From Pteria penguin (Eukaryota > Mollusca > Bivalvia > Pterioida > Pteriidae): a DNA stretch of 64,000 nt. Under the pieces are notes generated by a model. The model made no database searches and was not told the DNA's origin. It saw nothing but the letters and a program-made list of their open reading frames with translations. The stretch spans positions 17,487,269-17,551,268 of the forward strand of contig CM068582.1 in NCBI GenBank assembly GCA_035048485.1, given 5' to 3'. Made by a program: the position numbers and the translations under genes. The stretch's first letter is position 1. Each line of letters begins with the position of its first letter. Below, piece by piece: positions 39,901 through 54,900 of this stretch.

Positions 39901-42900
39901 CTTTTGGCACATTTACGTTAGTTTGCTTCCCACTGTCGATTCATCTGTATTTTGTATTACAGATGAAAGAGTAAAAAGGGATTTCTCTTGTCACGTTACA
40001 CATTGACAAGTAAAAGATCCTTCACTGCTTCAGATAGATCTGTTACATACAATGTGGGACAAAATATCTTTGTGATGCATCAGGCAGATGCTGTCACCAT
40101 TTAAGTGAAATATTCTAGGTCATATGTAAAGCTAGAAACAAACAAATTCAAGAAATTGATACCTTTGGCTTGATAGTAATAACTTTGATACCACACAGGT
40201 ACATGTATACAGCCTTATATATAACTTTGCATTGTTTAATTATAACCTATTTTGTAATTATAGCATATTTAAGAAGCCTTACTTTGTTGGGAAATTTCTT
40301 CCTATTCTCCTTAAGCCCAGACTGGTAAGTGAAATTTGAGGATATAGATACCGGTATGAAAGAGAAAAGAGCAATTCAGAAATGCATGTTCAGTGGTAGA
40401 AATTCATTAAAATTTCAAGTCGTCAAATAAGCAGATTTGATAGAAAATTGGTAAGAAGTAAATGATATTTACTCGATTTTTGTGTAGTCCAAGTATAATC
40501 TAGGGCAGCATTGGTGACTGAACAGCTGTGAATTTCAGATCTTGCATGTTCATTATTTCTATTTAAGGTTATTTAGTTATCAATACAAGCTCAGGATTTG
40601 GTACTTTCATCTTTATGTACTGCTGTATTTCATCAGATATTCTATAATACATGTAATAGAAATTATCATGCATTGATAATTTATAGACATGAATATTTCA
40701 TAAAAGTTAGGTGATTTATCATTAAGGTCAAAGTATGCAAAATGTGAGCATTGTATTTATATTTGATTATAATGAGGGATCTTGGAGACCACAAATATTT
40801 TTAAAGTTGTTTTTGTCCTGTCTGTTTGTCTGTCTGTTGTCAACTTTAACCTTGGCTATAACTTTTGAACCGTGAGGGATAGAGACTTCATATTCGACAT
40901 GCATACTCAACTAATGAAGCCCTTTCAATTTACACCAGTGTCGATGACCTTTTGACCTTAACAATGACCTTCACGCAAAATATAACTTTTTGAACTTGGG
41001 GCTATAACTTTTGGACCATGAGGGATAGACTTCACATTTGACATGCATACTCAACGAATGAGGCCCTTTCAATTCACACCAAGGTTGATGACCTTTTGAC
41101 CTTTACAATGGCCTTCATGCAAAATTTAACTTTTTGGACTTTGGTACCACCAGGGGCATCAGTTTTTCACAAACACAGCTTGTCTTTTTGATAATCCATC
41201 TTATACCCACTTCCACTACCCCTAACACCTAAGCCTCAAGATGAATTAATTCTAAATTTAATAAAAAATGATTATGAAAATAAGTGACTACAGTTTATAC
41301 CTGAATATGAAGTTGTGTATATTTTTCAGCTCCCTGATGTTCCTGACATCAGAATGGATTTCATAGAAGCATTGAGAAAGTAAGATTTAATTTTCATAAC
41401 AGGAAAAGAATATAAGAAATATAAAGAGATGCTGTATTTGTAAAATAATGATGATTCTTAATGGAGGATTACAGCATTTGTGAGAAAATATTATTTTCAC
41501 ACTTATTGTTTTAATACAGAGTGGATAAAATACCAACAAGTATGTACACCACATACAGAGAAAAGTGCAAAGCAGAAACTGCCATGCTCATAGATGGTAA
41601 GAATACAGGCAAATAGTTTTCTCATTCAAACTTTTTATCATATTTCTCGAAGTATGTTTATCATTCTCCTTAAAACTTTCCTAAGAAGACTTTGTAGCCT
41701 GTAATGCCTTGACAAACCTGGGTTTAGTTTTGATCTTTGCAAAATTATTACATTATTGAAACTTCCCAAAGTTAGTAGTATTTTCTGGGTGGTTTGATTT
41801 CCTCTACAACTAGAACTGGTTGTCAGCATTTAGGGGAATTATTCCTGATGTAATGTATAATAATACACAAACATAAGATTGTTTCTATGTAGATGATTGG
41901 TACCATAAGAGATGAGGATTGATATTCCAATGTAATTCTCTGGACAGGTACATTCCTAGAAGACGAGGAAGATATGTATGATATGGAGCCGCTGGAACAA
42001 CTACAGTGTGCACTAGATAATCTCCTGAAATCTGTTAATTCATCTAAATCTCAAGGTTAGAGCATTTCTCATTGTTCACCATGAGCTGTATTAAGTTTCA
42101 TTCCCGTTGAAGTTTTATGAACTTTAGGTCACAGTTAATGATTGTGGGTTTAGCCTTTTTTCCTTGGCAGTTTTCTGTGTCTGTTCTATAACTGGATCTC
42201 TAAAGCAAGAATAATCCCATAGACTTCACTCCTAATGGATTTGTAAGAGAAAATAAGCCTAGATGATTGTTTCTTATTCTTCATTGCAGTTTCTTCCACA
42301 TTGGTTTGAGTGTGTCTTCTGTATTACTGTGTACATGATATGTGTATTACTGTGTACATGATATGTGTATTACTGTGTACATGATATGTGTAAAATTGCA
42401 TCACATTTTAATGAATATTTGAGAAGTTAATGACATGCTCTTCTTTGCTTTTATTTCTGAATGTTTCACTACCAGTATTTCTTTTTTCATTTCTTGCTTT
42501 TGACAATGATTTTGGCATATCTTTGTGGTGAGGGTTATTGAATTTGTACATCTAAAGTTATCTTAATACTTGATAATTCAAATTGTGTTTTTTTCAATGA
42601 AACCATTTCCTTTGTAGTTTCTGAGCATGTGGCCATGATAAGAGAAAAGATGGAGTGCTTTAAAGATGGAGCTGGTTTTGTTGCTTCAGAGGACTTTGTA
42701 ATTGACATTGATTCCTCCTTGTCTGATCTTCCTGAACCAGAGATAAAAGTAAGATAAATTGTAAAGTACAAAATACATGTATATAATATACAGTCCACTC
42801 ATACTGTCACTCAGTAACCCAACAAAATAGGTGTGGACAGATGGAATTATTTTAACTTCTCAAAATATTGATTTGATGTGGAAAATTCTGTGATATTGGT

Positions 42901-45900
42901 CAAAAACCAAAAATGGGCAGTAGAACGAAAGTAGACTATACCAATACAAGTAAAATATTCATGTAAGATATTTATACACATCAAATGCCAGTATTTTACA
43001 TATATATGCTAGGGAATAGGTCAAAGTTTTAGGAAGAGATAGTAAAATTGCAATATTTGCTGAGTAATGCTCTGTAGTTGCACTGAAATTTGTCTACAAA
43101 TTCGTGGATTTAAGAATGACGAATGTTTTATCTTTGAAGAATATTTTTTATGAAGCTTGGTTAAGGTTTGACTAAGTCAATAGATATTTATGCTTGCAGT
43201 GTTACAGTAGGCATGAACCATTCCTTGTAACCTTGGCAGAACTTGAATAGTTACAAATTTTCCAGTAGTAATTTTTATTGGACCCTACTGAATGGACAAA
43301 TACACCATTCAGTGGTCATTTTAGTATCATATGGTAACATGGTAACATATGGTAACATAGTAACATCATATGGGAAACATATTGATGATATTTAATTTAT
43401 ATTGCTAGCACAAAGTATTATCAAACTCATAATCTCTGATGTACCTTAATGATTAATTAGATATAAGGTAATGAAGGCAGCAGATATTGTATAATTGGTG
43501 AGACTGCTCTTTACCAGGTGGTGGATTGCATCCTCAACTTCTACTGCACAGCAAGAGCTACGATGTCCATTAATAACAGTACCTCTTTCTATTGGGCTGA
43601 CTGCCTCATGAATCTGTTAACCGAGAAAAAATGGTTACATAAAGCACTCCTGTCAAGATATTGGACTCTAATTACAGAGCAGGTAAGAAAAAAGATCAAA
43701 AACAACTGCTTTCACTTGGCTGAACAGAATGTGCAAGACTTTAAGACAAATGGATGATGGCAGAATAAGAAATGCTAGTGAATCCATCAATGAAATTGAT
43801 TTATTTGTTCTGCAGTATTTCTGTAGATGTGTTAGCAAGCAAATAAAGTTATGACATATCATGTGGGACCTGCATTCTACATTTTTTGTTTCATTTTGTT
43901 AGACTCGACTCTGATAGAGTCAGCCTAGCTCAGTGTATAGCATGCTTGGCTTATGACTGAGAAGTCGGGGTTTAAGTCTGGTCGGCAGCTCACCAGTGTC
44001 TTATCTTTTGGATGAGATGGTATGAGCATGATTTTAAATACATCCCCAATCAAGATCAATTTCATTAATTATTTCTTGAAAGTGACTTTATCTTTGAATT
44101 TCTAACCATAGTATTTTATGAAGATAGGTTTGCTTTACTTCTCGCAAAAAAGATCAGCATGTTGATATTTTTCAGCTTGAGCAGACAGTTGTTAAAGCTA
44201 TAAATTTTAAGTTTTATTTTTACTTTAGAGGAATTGAACACAGAATACAACTAAATTAGACTAGGCAAGCACTGAGTAATGATGTTGATAAAATTGCACC
44301 GTTATATTTCATCTATGGACCTTAAATCCAGGAATAGGTGGGATTTCCAGAATTAAGTTCGGCACTATTGTCACAAATTGTGAATTTGAAAAATAAAAAA
44401 AAGGAGTGGGGGTGAAAATCGTAGCGGGCGGGAATGAGAATCTAGAAATTTCTTAAATATGGCCTAATGTGTTTCTAGTTTATTGGTCAATTTTCTGATT
44501 TCCATTCACCTATCTTTTCTTGATGTAACCTTTGATTAGTTTAACTTTACTACAGAGCTCTGACTTGGATGACTATCACAGTAGTGGTTTAGCTGTTTTC
44601 CTTGCTCATTTGGCGGCAAAGCAAGAACACTTCCCTTCAGTGAGAGTTATCTGCCCTAGGAAGAGCTGTAATAGTTACGTAGGGATGGTTAACATACTTT
44701 TATGGGAACATTTACTGTTCTACACTGAAGTCGACATACAGTGTTCGTTGAGGTAGGGAAAAAGTTCAGCTCCTAAATTTTATCACAAAAGAGTCCTACA
44801 AATATTATTGGATACAAATACTTTTCATGATTATGATTTAATGTACAGATTTTAGTATGTTTCATCTAGAGAATATTTATATAAGCTTTCAAATTCCACA
44901 TGAATTAAGAGTCATAAGCAGCTAAGCTTACCCAGAAAATTGATCAATTGAAAATTTCAGTTAAAGTTGTATACTCTACAATTCGGTATAATTTTAAAAA
45001 TTAGGGCATGTAAAACAAAAACTGTATTTTTCTTGTATGGCTGTAGTTATTAACTTTGCGTTAATAACATATTTTGTTGCTTCAAACCCTAGGAGATATT
45101 AAAATAAAAAGAAAATACTGCGTAAATAATGTGGGTATTCCATAAATACAACCATAACCTGACTTCGCGCATGTGCAGTATCAGCAAAACAAATACGATG
45201 AAGGGGGACTCCAAAAGAAAACGATTTCAGTAAATACTAACTTTAGCAGACTCGAATGCAGATTTTTAAAGTTACTCGTCAAGTTTATTTACCTCACCCT
45301 CCATCAGTGTCCATGATGCTGCGGCTTCGGAAGTAGATCATGTGATAAGTTGGTTGTAAACATTCTGTTTACAAACATCACGTTTTAGACCGCCATATCT
45401 CACTTAATACGACAAATTTGATCAGAACATTTGCCAGGGTCCTTTTTTAACATGTTTTAGGCTTATATATATAATCAAAACAATTTAGAATAAATTAACC
45501 TATAATATGCACTGTACTAGCGAACATAGGGTAGCTTTAATTTATAGATATAGAGAGAATAGAAATAATAAGATAGATCAGTAAATACTTGGAGTAGAGG
45601 CAGTATTGTAAGTTCATCATGAGAGTTTATCACTTCATATGTATTATGTATACCTGAACCTTTAATGTGATATTAGAATATATTTTCTAGAAGTATTGCG
45701 ATGCTCTTTTGGTTTAAATTTGTTACTTTTGAAATTAATGCTATTTCTTTTGACTCTAGATTTGGTCATTTGTATGGAAAGCGATATAAAATACTGATTG
45801 TACTTCCATCCAAAATTTGAATTTCACAGTCCTGCACTCTGATGTGTGTGTTGCAGGTGAAATCTTTATATCATTTGTTTGTTGTACCTGTAATCATTAG

Positions 45901-48900
45901 TTGGAGGTATATTTCAGGTTGACAATAGAATATTTTAACTCTGCATTAATGGCATTCCAGAGTGCTCAACTTGAAAGGCTCAAGGACCAGATATTTCCAC
46001 TGCCATTATGTAAAATGGTAAATACAAGTTTTGTTTTAAATCAAACATTAAAGTTACGGTATCAATATGTTTAACATTAAACTGTTATAGACTGGACACC
46101 AGGGCTATGACATGGTGAAATATAGCTGTGATGGGGGAAGTAGCATCTACTGCTACTGGATTAGACAATAGCAATAGATAGTTTTCACATAGCGAAAATT
46201 TGCAGGAGTTATCTCCCGCTGTCAGTCATTTTGTGGGTCAGAATGTGAAGTTTTGTGCTTTAATCAACAAAGATACAGACAGAATTTCTTTAAAATCATT
46301 TTTGAAAATATAAATTGCTTACAAACCAATAAATATTTAGATATAATGTATTTCAAAACTGTTAATTTTTGTTGCAAAATTATGAAAACCCTCTCCACAC
46401 AAAGTTTTAAAATTGGTAATACTATGAATGAAAATCTCTTCTTTGACCCAAAACATGGCTGACTACGGCAGATAACTCCAATAAATTTTGACTTAGTGAA
46501 AACTATCTATAGCTATGAGATTTCTAGTATACATGGAAAACATGCAAAGACATAATCAATGCACATGCTATACAAACAAATGCATCAAAATATTTTACCT
46601 TGGATAAAAATGTAATATTCTTAAAATATAACTTTTCAACAATAGATAATATTGCAGAATAAGAAGTGTAGTATGAAGTAATGACAGTCTCTCAATCAGT
46701 GACTAGTCAGCACTTACCCCGTAGCTGCTTCGTGGATTTCTTCTACATTACCCATCTTTTTCTTAACATTTCTAGTTGTCTCTTCACAAAGTTATGTTGT
46801 ACATATAGCACATCCAAATTGTGAAAAATATCAATGAACAGTGATCTGTGTATAGTCAAGAATATCTGATGCAGGAGAAGTCCAAATCATATTGATATTT
46901 TGAACTAATTCATTATCACTTAAGAATAATTTCTAATTACGCCTGCCTTTTGTCTTTTTTGTTATAGTTTCTATTCCTGTGTCAACGCTTCTTAAATGAG
47001 AGCCACTTAGGATATTTAATCTCAGAGGAAGCACTGCAATCCCTGGAATGTCACCTAAACAAGTTGTATTCTTTAAAAAATTCTGCAAAGATTCAAGACA
47101 TTGTTAATAATCAAAAGGTAAAGATACATTAAAGAAAGTATTCATATATGTAGCAGACAATAATTTATTGTGCTAATGTGTTCTACATTGAAACTGTTTA
47201 TGTCATCTGTGAAGGGTAATAACACTTAGAGATCACTCTGTCTATGGCCTGTCTGTCTGTCTTTTACACCTCTGTGTTAACTATCTTAGCAGATGACAAC
47301 TATGTTTCTTTGAACAGTACACTTTAATATATTTTATTTAGTTTTACTGTTTGTCATAAACTGAGGAGAAACTTATCTTCGTGCAATGCAATCCATTGTA
47401 TATTATAAGATGTATTTTCATTAGAATGAAAATAAATGACATGGATAAAAACAAAAGCAAAAAATCAAGAAAAAAAAATTGAAAGAACAGTATTTTGAAT
47501 ACAGCATTGATGTCATGAAGCATTAATTTGTTCATGGAAAGTCTCAAAATTTAATAATTGGCCTTGTTTCGGCCCTCAGTGCTACAGAAGATTAAAAAAT
47601 CTTTTATAGGATGAAAATACTTGTAATGTGTATGTATACAGTGATGTGCATTGTCCATTGTAAGATTAAACATGCTACCAAAGTAGTCACGGTACCCAAA
47701 ATTAAATTTGTGGAGGTGTCTTCAGTGGGACAAATGTTTTGTTGACTTTTAATTTCTTAATTAGGTACCATGATCACAAAATAAACACAATTGGATGTTC
47801 CATAAATATTTCTAATTTGCAGCATATTTACTGTACAGATTTTGATACAATATTGTAAAAATCAGAAAAAAAAATGTATTTTAAGACTAATAAGCAATCT
47901 TAAAGATGTATATGTATACTTAAATGGAATATAGTTACTGTACTTTCATTAAAATTACAATTATTACAGATATCATTAAGGGAATGGTTATCATATGAGA
48001 TGTTGATTTCACCTGAACGTGACATATTATGCTTTTCTTTAAGGTAAGTGTTTTGTGTATGAAGGACGATATACTTTGATTTATTTATGTGACAACTCTA
48101 GTATAACTTGTAATCACAGATAAAAATGAAAAGAATCATCAGTATGCACATACCACATATTTTAGGCAGTCACATATTGGTAGTGCCAATTTTGGCTTCA
48201 GAGATTAATACACATTTCTGTTGTCAAATATATATAGTTAGCTCCAGAGATGAGTACACATTTCGTTTGTGGAATATGTATATTGGTGGCTTTGGAGATT
48301 AGTAAATATGTCTGGTGTGAAATATATACGGATGGCTTTGAAAATGAATATACATTTCTGCAAGGTGGTTCTAGAGATCAGTACACAATTCTGCTGTGGA
48401 ATATATATAGGTCGCTCTGGAAATGAATACACATTTCGGTTGTGCAATATACATGTATATGGTCACTTTGGAGATGTACATGTCTATACATTTCTGTTGT
48501 CTAACATAAGTATTACTACCAAAAGGACCAATATATGTATGGACACCAGCATATTCTTCATGTATACCTACAACATTAATATGGATACCAACTATAGTTT
48601 GCTCTTTAATGCCACACCTAATACATAACACCTATATGACAGAGATTAGTGGTTATTGATTGTAGCTACTGGAGTTTCTATGGAAACCTCCAATCTTAGT
48701 CATGTACAGTTGATGATCTTCCCATTAGCCTAAAGTGGAGGTCCAAGCCAGATCCATCAAAGGAGAACAACTTCATGGAGTTTCAGAATTAATAGTTATT
48801 AAGCTACAAATTGACAGAGTAAAAGAATAGAAGTGGACATGAAAAAAATTTCCCTTTGACTTTTCATTAAGGTTGGATGTTGATTGGGATTTTATATTAT

Positions 48901-51900
48901 TGTTTTCAAAAATTTTTCATTCATATTGTGATATTGAAACAGGATAATTGTGTTTTCATCCTGTATGATAAAGGAGGAAGTAGTGCAACGGCTCAGTTTA
49001 CATCTTACAGTGTGTCACCATTGGCTGACATCATTTTCTAGTGTTGATTTTGAAAGCTTGAGTTAATATGGGGGTGAGGACAAATGTAAAGGTAGTCATC
49101 TAATGTTATTACATAGACAAGATTCTACTGTTGTATGCAGGTAACTTCAGTGGTTGTCAGATTAACTTGTTAAATTAAAAGATTATTATTAATGTGTATA
49201 TGTTTCACAAACTCTTTTCTTTACTATTTTGTTGATTTTATTTCTTTATATGACAGACAGCAATATTATCGTGATACACTGTACAAGACATATCTTTCTG
49301 AAGATGAGGAAAATCTTCACGACTGTACAGATGTCTGTTCTACACTTCTCCAAGAAATTATACATGCTGATCTAAGGTAAGGAAATTAGGGATTGCTCCA
49401 TTTAATAGTTTTTCCTTCTTAAAAGTTTCATTATGAAGTTTACTCCATAGGTTGAAAGTTATATTTCATGTGGCAATCAATATAGAAACCTCACAGGCCA
49501 ATATGTAGAATTAAGTAAATATTCTTGCTCGTCACTTTGTGTTGAAATCGGCTAATGGCAAGCTGCCCATTGCTGTCCAGAAGTCCTATAAAGAACAGGC
49601 TGATGACATTGCTGATAGGAGGAGGCAGGCTTGGTGTAGTGGTTAAGTGCTTGGCTTGCGGTGCTGATGATCCAGGTTTGATTCCTGGGTTGTGCCACTA
49701 TATTTAAGAGGTTGGTTACCTCCTGCTTCTATGTTGTGATATAACTGAAAAATTGTTGAAAGCAACGTAAACACCAATCAACCAACCAACATTGCTGATA
49801 GGAATGTTCCAGTCCCTTACAGTACATGTAAAGAAGGAGAACCAGTGCACATCCATTCTTGTTGATGAAATATTTAAGGTATCCAGAGCCCTTTTCTGAT
49901 GTCTGATTTGATGAGGTATTGCTTTACTGGTATGGCTGTTAGGGTGTGCAGGATTTTGAATAGCGACAGAAGACAGATCTTTACCCTTCTTTTCTGTAAT
50001 GGTTCCCACCTCAATGAGATGATAATGTTGGTAATGCTGCCTGCTTTCCTGTTCCAGTAATTTCTTGTAGTGAATCATGCTACTTTCTACTGGACCTTCT
50101 CTATCTGTTTGATTAGACCAGTGGTATTGGGTCCTATATAGATCAAAGCATGGTAATTAACAAGAGTTTTGATTGGCTGATCTGATGTAGGGAGAGGGGG
50201 ACTACTATTTCAATGTATCAGGGGCTCAGCTTGGATGAAATTATTTGATTAATCTATAAATAAAGGTGATTCTAATGTAAAATCATAATTTCGCTAATGT
50301 AAAGATTTTATGACCTAAAAACATTGTTGTATATATTTGAATTTTGGCAAAATTTTTAGGGTGACCCCATTCCAGCAGGATTTTTTCGAAATTGAAGTGG
50401 ATAAATTATGGACTGTAAAATTCTGACAAAGGAGGGTCTGACAAACATTTTGATATATGGTTTATATGAAGCTAAGATGTAGAAAGTTGTGTAAATCTTG
50501 CTGGAAGTTTGGTAATTTAACATGGGACCCAATGTGAAATGGAATTACTGTGTTTTGACCTATAGAGCCAGCATACTCCAGTATTGACATACATGGATTT
50601 GTAGGCTCTGGCACATGCTGATATTCTGCATCCTCAGAGATTTTGCTTTAGGAAACCGACAGTTCTATTAGCTTTTGCCATTATAGCATCGACAGGTTTA
50701 TTTCACTAAAAGTTAATCAAATTAACACAGGAAAATTAATGTGAATTTGAATTAAGTTCAAATGTATTGAAACATTACTGAAAATAGAAAGTTGCGAATG
50801 TTACTTATAAGTCTTACAATGAAATTTAATGATGAACAATATGCTGTTAAATCAAACAATTGTATAGCAGAAATATTTCCAACTATCGATACACTTCAGT
50901 AAGATATTTGTGAAATAAGCCTTGAAATGGTACAATTTCTCAGTCATCAGATGATATATCTGACGTCAACAACATTATCTTTCCTGGATTCTTAGCCTTA
51001 ATATGAGAACTTTAAATCTAGTATATAAAACAGATATAATTCTCAGACTGTAGAATATATATTCTCAAATTTCATCATTAAAGGATTTGATAAGACATAG
51101 ACTAATATAATAAGTGTAATATGCACTCTATATACACATAATTTAATCAGTAAGTCTCATACAATAACGATGACACTTATCTAAATGTCTTCGCTTTATT
51201 GCAGTAAAGTAAATATTGGATATCTCGAACTACCAATGTCTCAAAAGCATTTTCTGTGGTCCCTTTGACTACAGAGAAGTTTGACTGCATTTTGAATAAC
51301 AAAATTCAAGCTTAAAAATGTTTTTCTCAAGTTCTGTGTTCCTCTTTCTTGTTTTATGAAGTACTGTATAACATACATCTTAATCCTCTGCCCTAGTAAT
51401 TTTCTTTGAATATCTAATATTTTGTAGGTGCATGATTTCTTGTGCAAAAGTGACGTGTCATAAGTGTCATTCAAATCAGACTGTCAGGGGATATCAGCAG
51501 AACAGATCTTCTTTTATCAGCTTACTTCAGGTAATCTTTGATGATGTATTTCATGCTATGGGTCCGGCGCCATAAACTGAGAATATACTTAAGTCAAATA
51601 TTTCATTTTAATTTATTCCATTATCAAACTTTCAAATAAACTGTCATGCAGAATGTTTTAATTCTATTTATGGATAGAACAAAAATTGATAAAATCCAAG
51701 TTCCAGTTATTAATTCATTGATGAACAGAAGAATATGAAATTATGACTTAAGTATATTCTCAGTTTATGGTGCCAGACCCTGATGTATTTGATATACAGT
51801 GGAAATCAATTAAGTATAATAAGCCTTTCATAAATGATTTCTGCTTGTTAACCCATATGCTTCTGGCAAAGCATCAAAAATTGCTGGTGTTATATATAAC

Positions 51901-54900
51901 ATTTGCTCATATTCTTACAAACATCATCTCTTGTTAAATTAAGGACAGAGACGGGAGTCAAATTTTTTATAACTCTGCATTGAAGAGTTCCACCCCATCC
52001 GTGTACGATAACCGGCAGAAGTTCCGTTTTGACTCCGTACTTTTCTTTGCCCAAGGCAAAAGGCATAATAACACTTATAATCAAATTGTTAGTCACACTT
52101 CAATGCTCATATAAATCAGGATTCATAACCTGAGTAGTCATTATAATTCTCCAAGGAAAGGAAATGAATCAATTGAAACCCCTGTTTAAAGGGAATCTGA
52201 AGAAGAAAGTGAGGCAAATATTTCCAATCATTTTCTTGGAATTGGCTAATAGGTATTTTACATACTATTTTATGCGTTTTTGCAAAGACTGCAATGCATA
52301 TTGTAGGTACTGAGCATTGTGCTGTGTCAAGACAGATAACTCTTATTGATGGTTTACAGAATAAATGCAAGTGTCACTTTCCCAGTGCCAATTTCATAAA
52401 AGGTACAAGGGAAAGGTCCCAAGTTCCTGTCTTTATTTAGAAATATATATTTCAGAGATCTTGTGTTTGAATTCTGAACAGAAAATATCTGCTAGAAAAA
52501 TTTTTATTGTGAATTGTGTATTTCTGCCTATATCAGGCAATGAAGAAATTCCATGTTCTGTCAAATCAGGAAGTTGGAAAATATCAAAATGTTTATTGGT
52601 AGCCATATCAAAGGTTACAATGAAACTCAATGATGCTCAAGTTTAATACAGCACCTCAAAATTGATAGAAAGATATCTGAAAATTGAATAACTGGTATCT
52701 GCATGTATGGTGCTAAGAGAAAAGGAAGTTATATGTGTTAGAATTCCATTTGTATTAAGCAGAATTGAGGAATAAGGCTATATACCTTTTTATTGTTCAG
52801 GGTATTTGCTGTCATTTGCCTGGTCATACTGATACTCAGTCAGCACCCTGGTTAATACAACAACTCCAAAACCTACTAAAGACAGACCAACAAACAGACT
52901 TTGTCAGTGAAAACAGCGCTTTTCAAGTTTCTCAAGAACAAAGTAGAGTTCAAAGTTTTATGAGGTAAATGTGTCAAAATATTTTATAACTGCCAGTGTT
53001 GTCCACATATACTTATATCTTTAATATTGTGCTAAAATAAGCACACATTCAGGTACTTGCTCAATGGGTTAAGGTAAGAATTTGGTGAGAATTTGATTTG
53101 ACTCATTCTATTAAAATGCTTTTTAACATTGGTTATAACTTTTGAATTAAAAAAGGTAGGGCTTTCATATTTCACTTGTATATCCCTTGTAACAAGATCT
53201 TTCTATCAGTGCAGTAATTTGGACCTTGTGACCTTGATTGCAACTTTTGACCTATACTTCAAAAAGTTTAACATTGGTTATAACTTTTGAATTGTAAGAG
53301 GTAGGGTTTTCGTATTCCACATGTGTATTCCTTGTGACAAGACCTTTTCAATGTTACAAGAATTTTTGCCTTGTGACCTTCACCGTGACGTTTTACCAAT
53401 ATTTCAAAAACTTTAACTTTGGTTATAACTTTTTAATCGTAAAAGGTAGAGATTTTATATGCATATTCCCATGGAGTGGGATGTAACCAAGATATAGGAC
53501 AATGCAAAATTTGCCTTATTTAGACTTTTTTGCCGTTGGGGCATTCACATTTCACAAACACATCTTGTTGCTTTTGTCTTTTTCATTTTATTTCTTTAAC
53601 ATTGTGTGTGTGGTTTTATATTGTTTCCTATTGATTAAAATTTGATTGCTCATCAGTTATTTATTATTATATTTTTTTTTTTTTTTTTTTGCAGAGTGGC
53701 ATTTTCTTTGTCCCCCTTCCTTTTTTTCTGTGATAATGTTTTTTCTTTGGAGTCAAGTTACACCTACTCTGCATCGATTGACACTATAAATAAATTATTG
53801 GTAAGTTGCTGAACTTTTATAAATCGTTGAATGCTTTGGAAATCAAGAAATTGTCCTTTACATGAAAGAAGTATCTCAGCAGTGTATAACATAGAGCAAG
53901 CAGACTTATCATTAAAACATAGCCACAAGTCTAAAAAAAAACCTTGTTACCTATTTGGAATCTATAGTAAGAATAATACTGAGTATGATATTTAACAGCA
54001 GAATAGGAATGATATACTAGGGAACTTCTTGATCCCCCTCCCATCAGCAAATTAGGGAGGGAATAATTATGTGACATCTGTTCTTCTACATTTATTTCCT
54101 TCGGAGTTTGATTGATTTGTCAAGGGGATGGATGCTTGTGAGTGATTTGTCTAGGGATGGATGCTTGTGAGTGATTTGCCAAGGGTATGGATGCTTGTGA
54201 ATTATTTGTCAAGGGGATGGATGCTTGTGACTGATTTATCAAGGGGATGGATGCTTGTGAGTGATTTGCCAAGGGTATGGATGCTTGTGAATTATTTGTC
54301 AAGGGGATGGATTCTTGTGACTGATTTATCAAGGGGATGGATGCTTGTGAATTATTTGTCAAGGGGATGGATGCTTGTGAGTGATTTGTCAAGGGGATGG
54401 ATGCTTGTGAGTGATTTGTCAAGGGGATGGATGCTTGTGAGTGATTTGTCAAAGGATGGATTCTTGTGAATGATTTATCAAGGGATGGATGCTTGTGAGT
54501 GATTTGTCAAGGGGATGGATGCTTGTGAGTGATTTGTCAAGGATGCTTGTGAGTGATTTATCAAGGGGATGGATGCTTGTGAGTGATTTGTCAAAGGATG
54601 GATTCTTGTGAATGATTTATCAAGGGATGGGTGCTTTTGAGTGATTTGTTAAGGGATGGATGCTTGCGAGTGATTTTTCAAGGGGATGGATGCTTGTGAA
54701 TGATTTGTCAAGGTATGGATGCTTGTGACTGATTTATCAAGGGGATGGATACTTTGTGAGTGATTTGTCAAAGGGATGGATGTTTGTGAATGATTTGTCA
54801 AGGGGATGGATACTTTGTGAGTGATTTATCAAGGGATGGATGCTTGTGAGTGATTTGTCAAGGGGATGAATGCTTGTCATAGTCCCACCTTACAGAGGTA

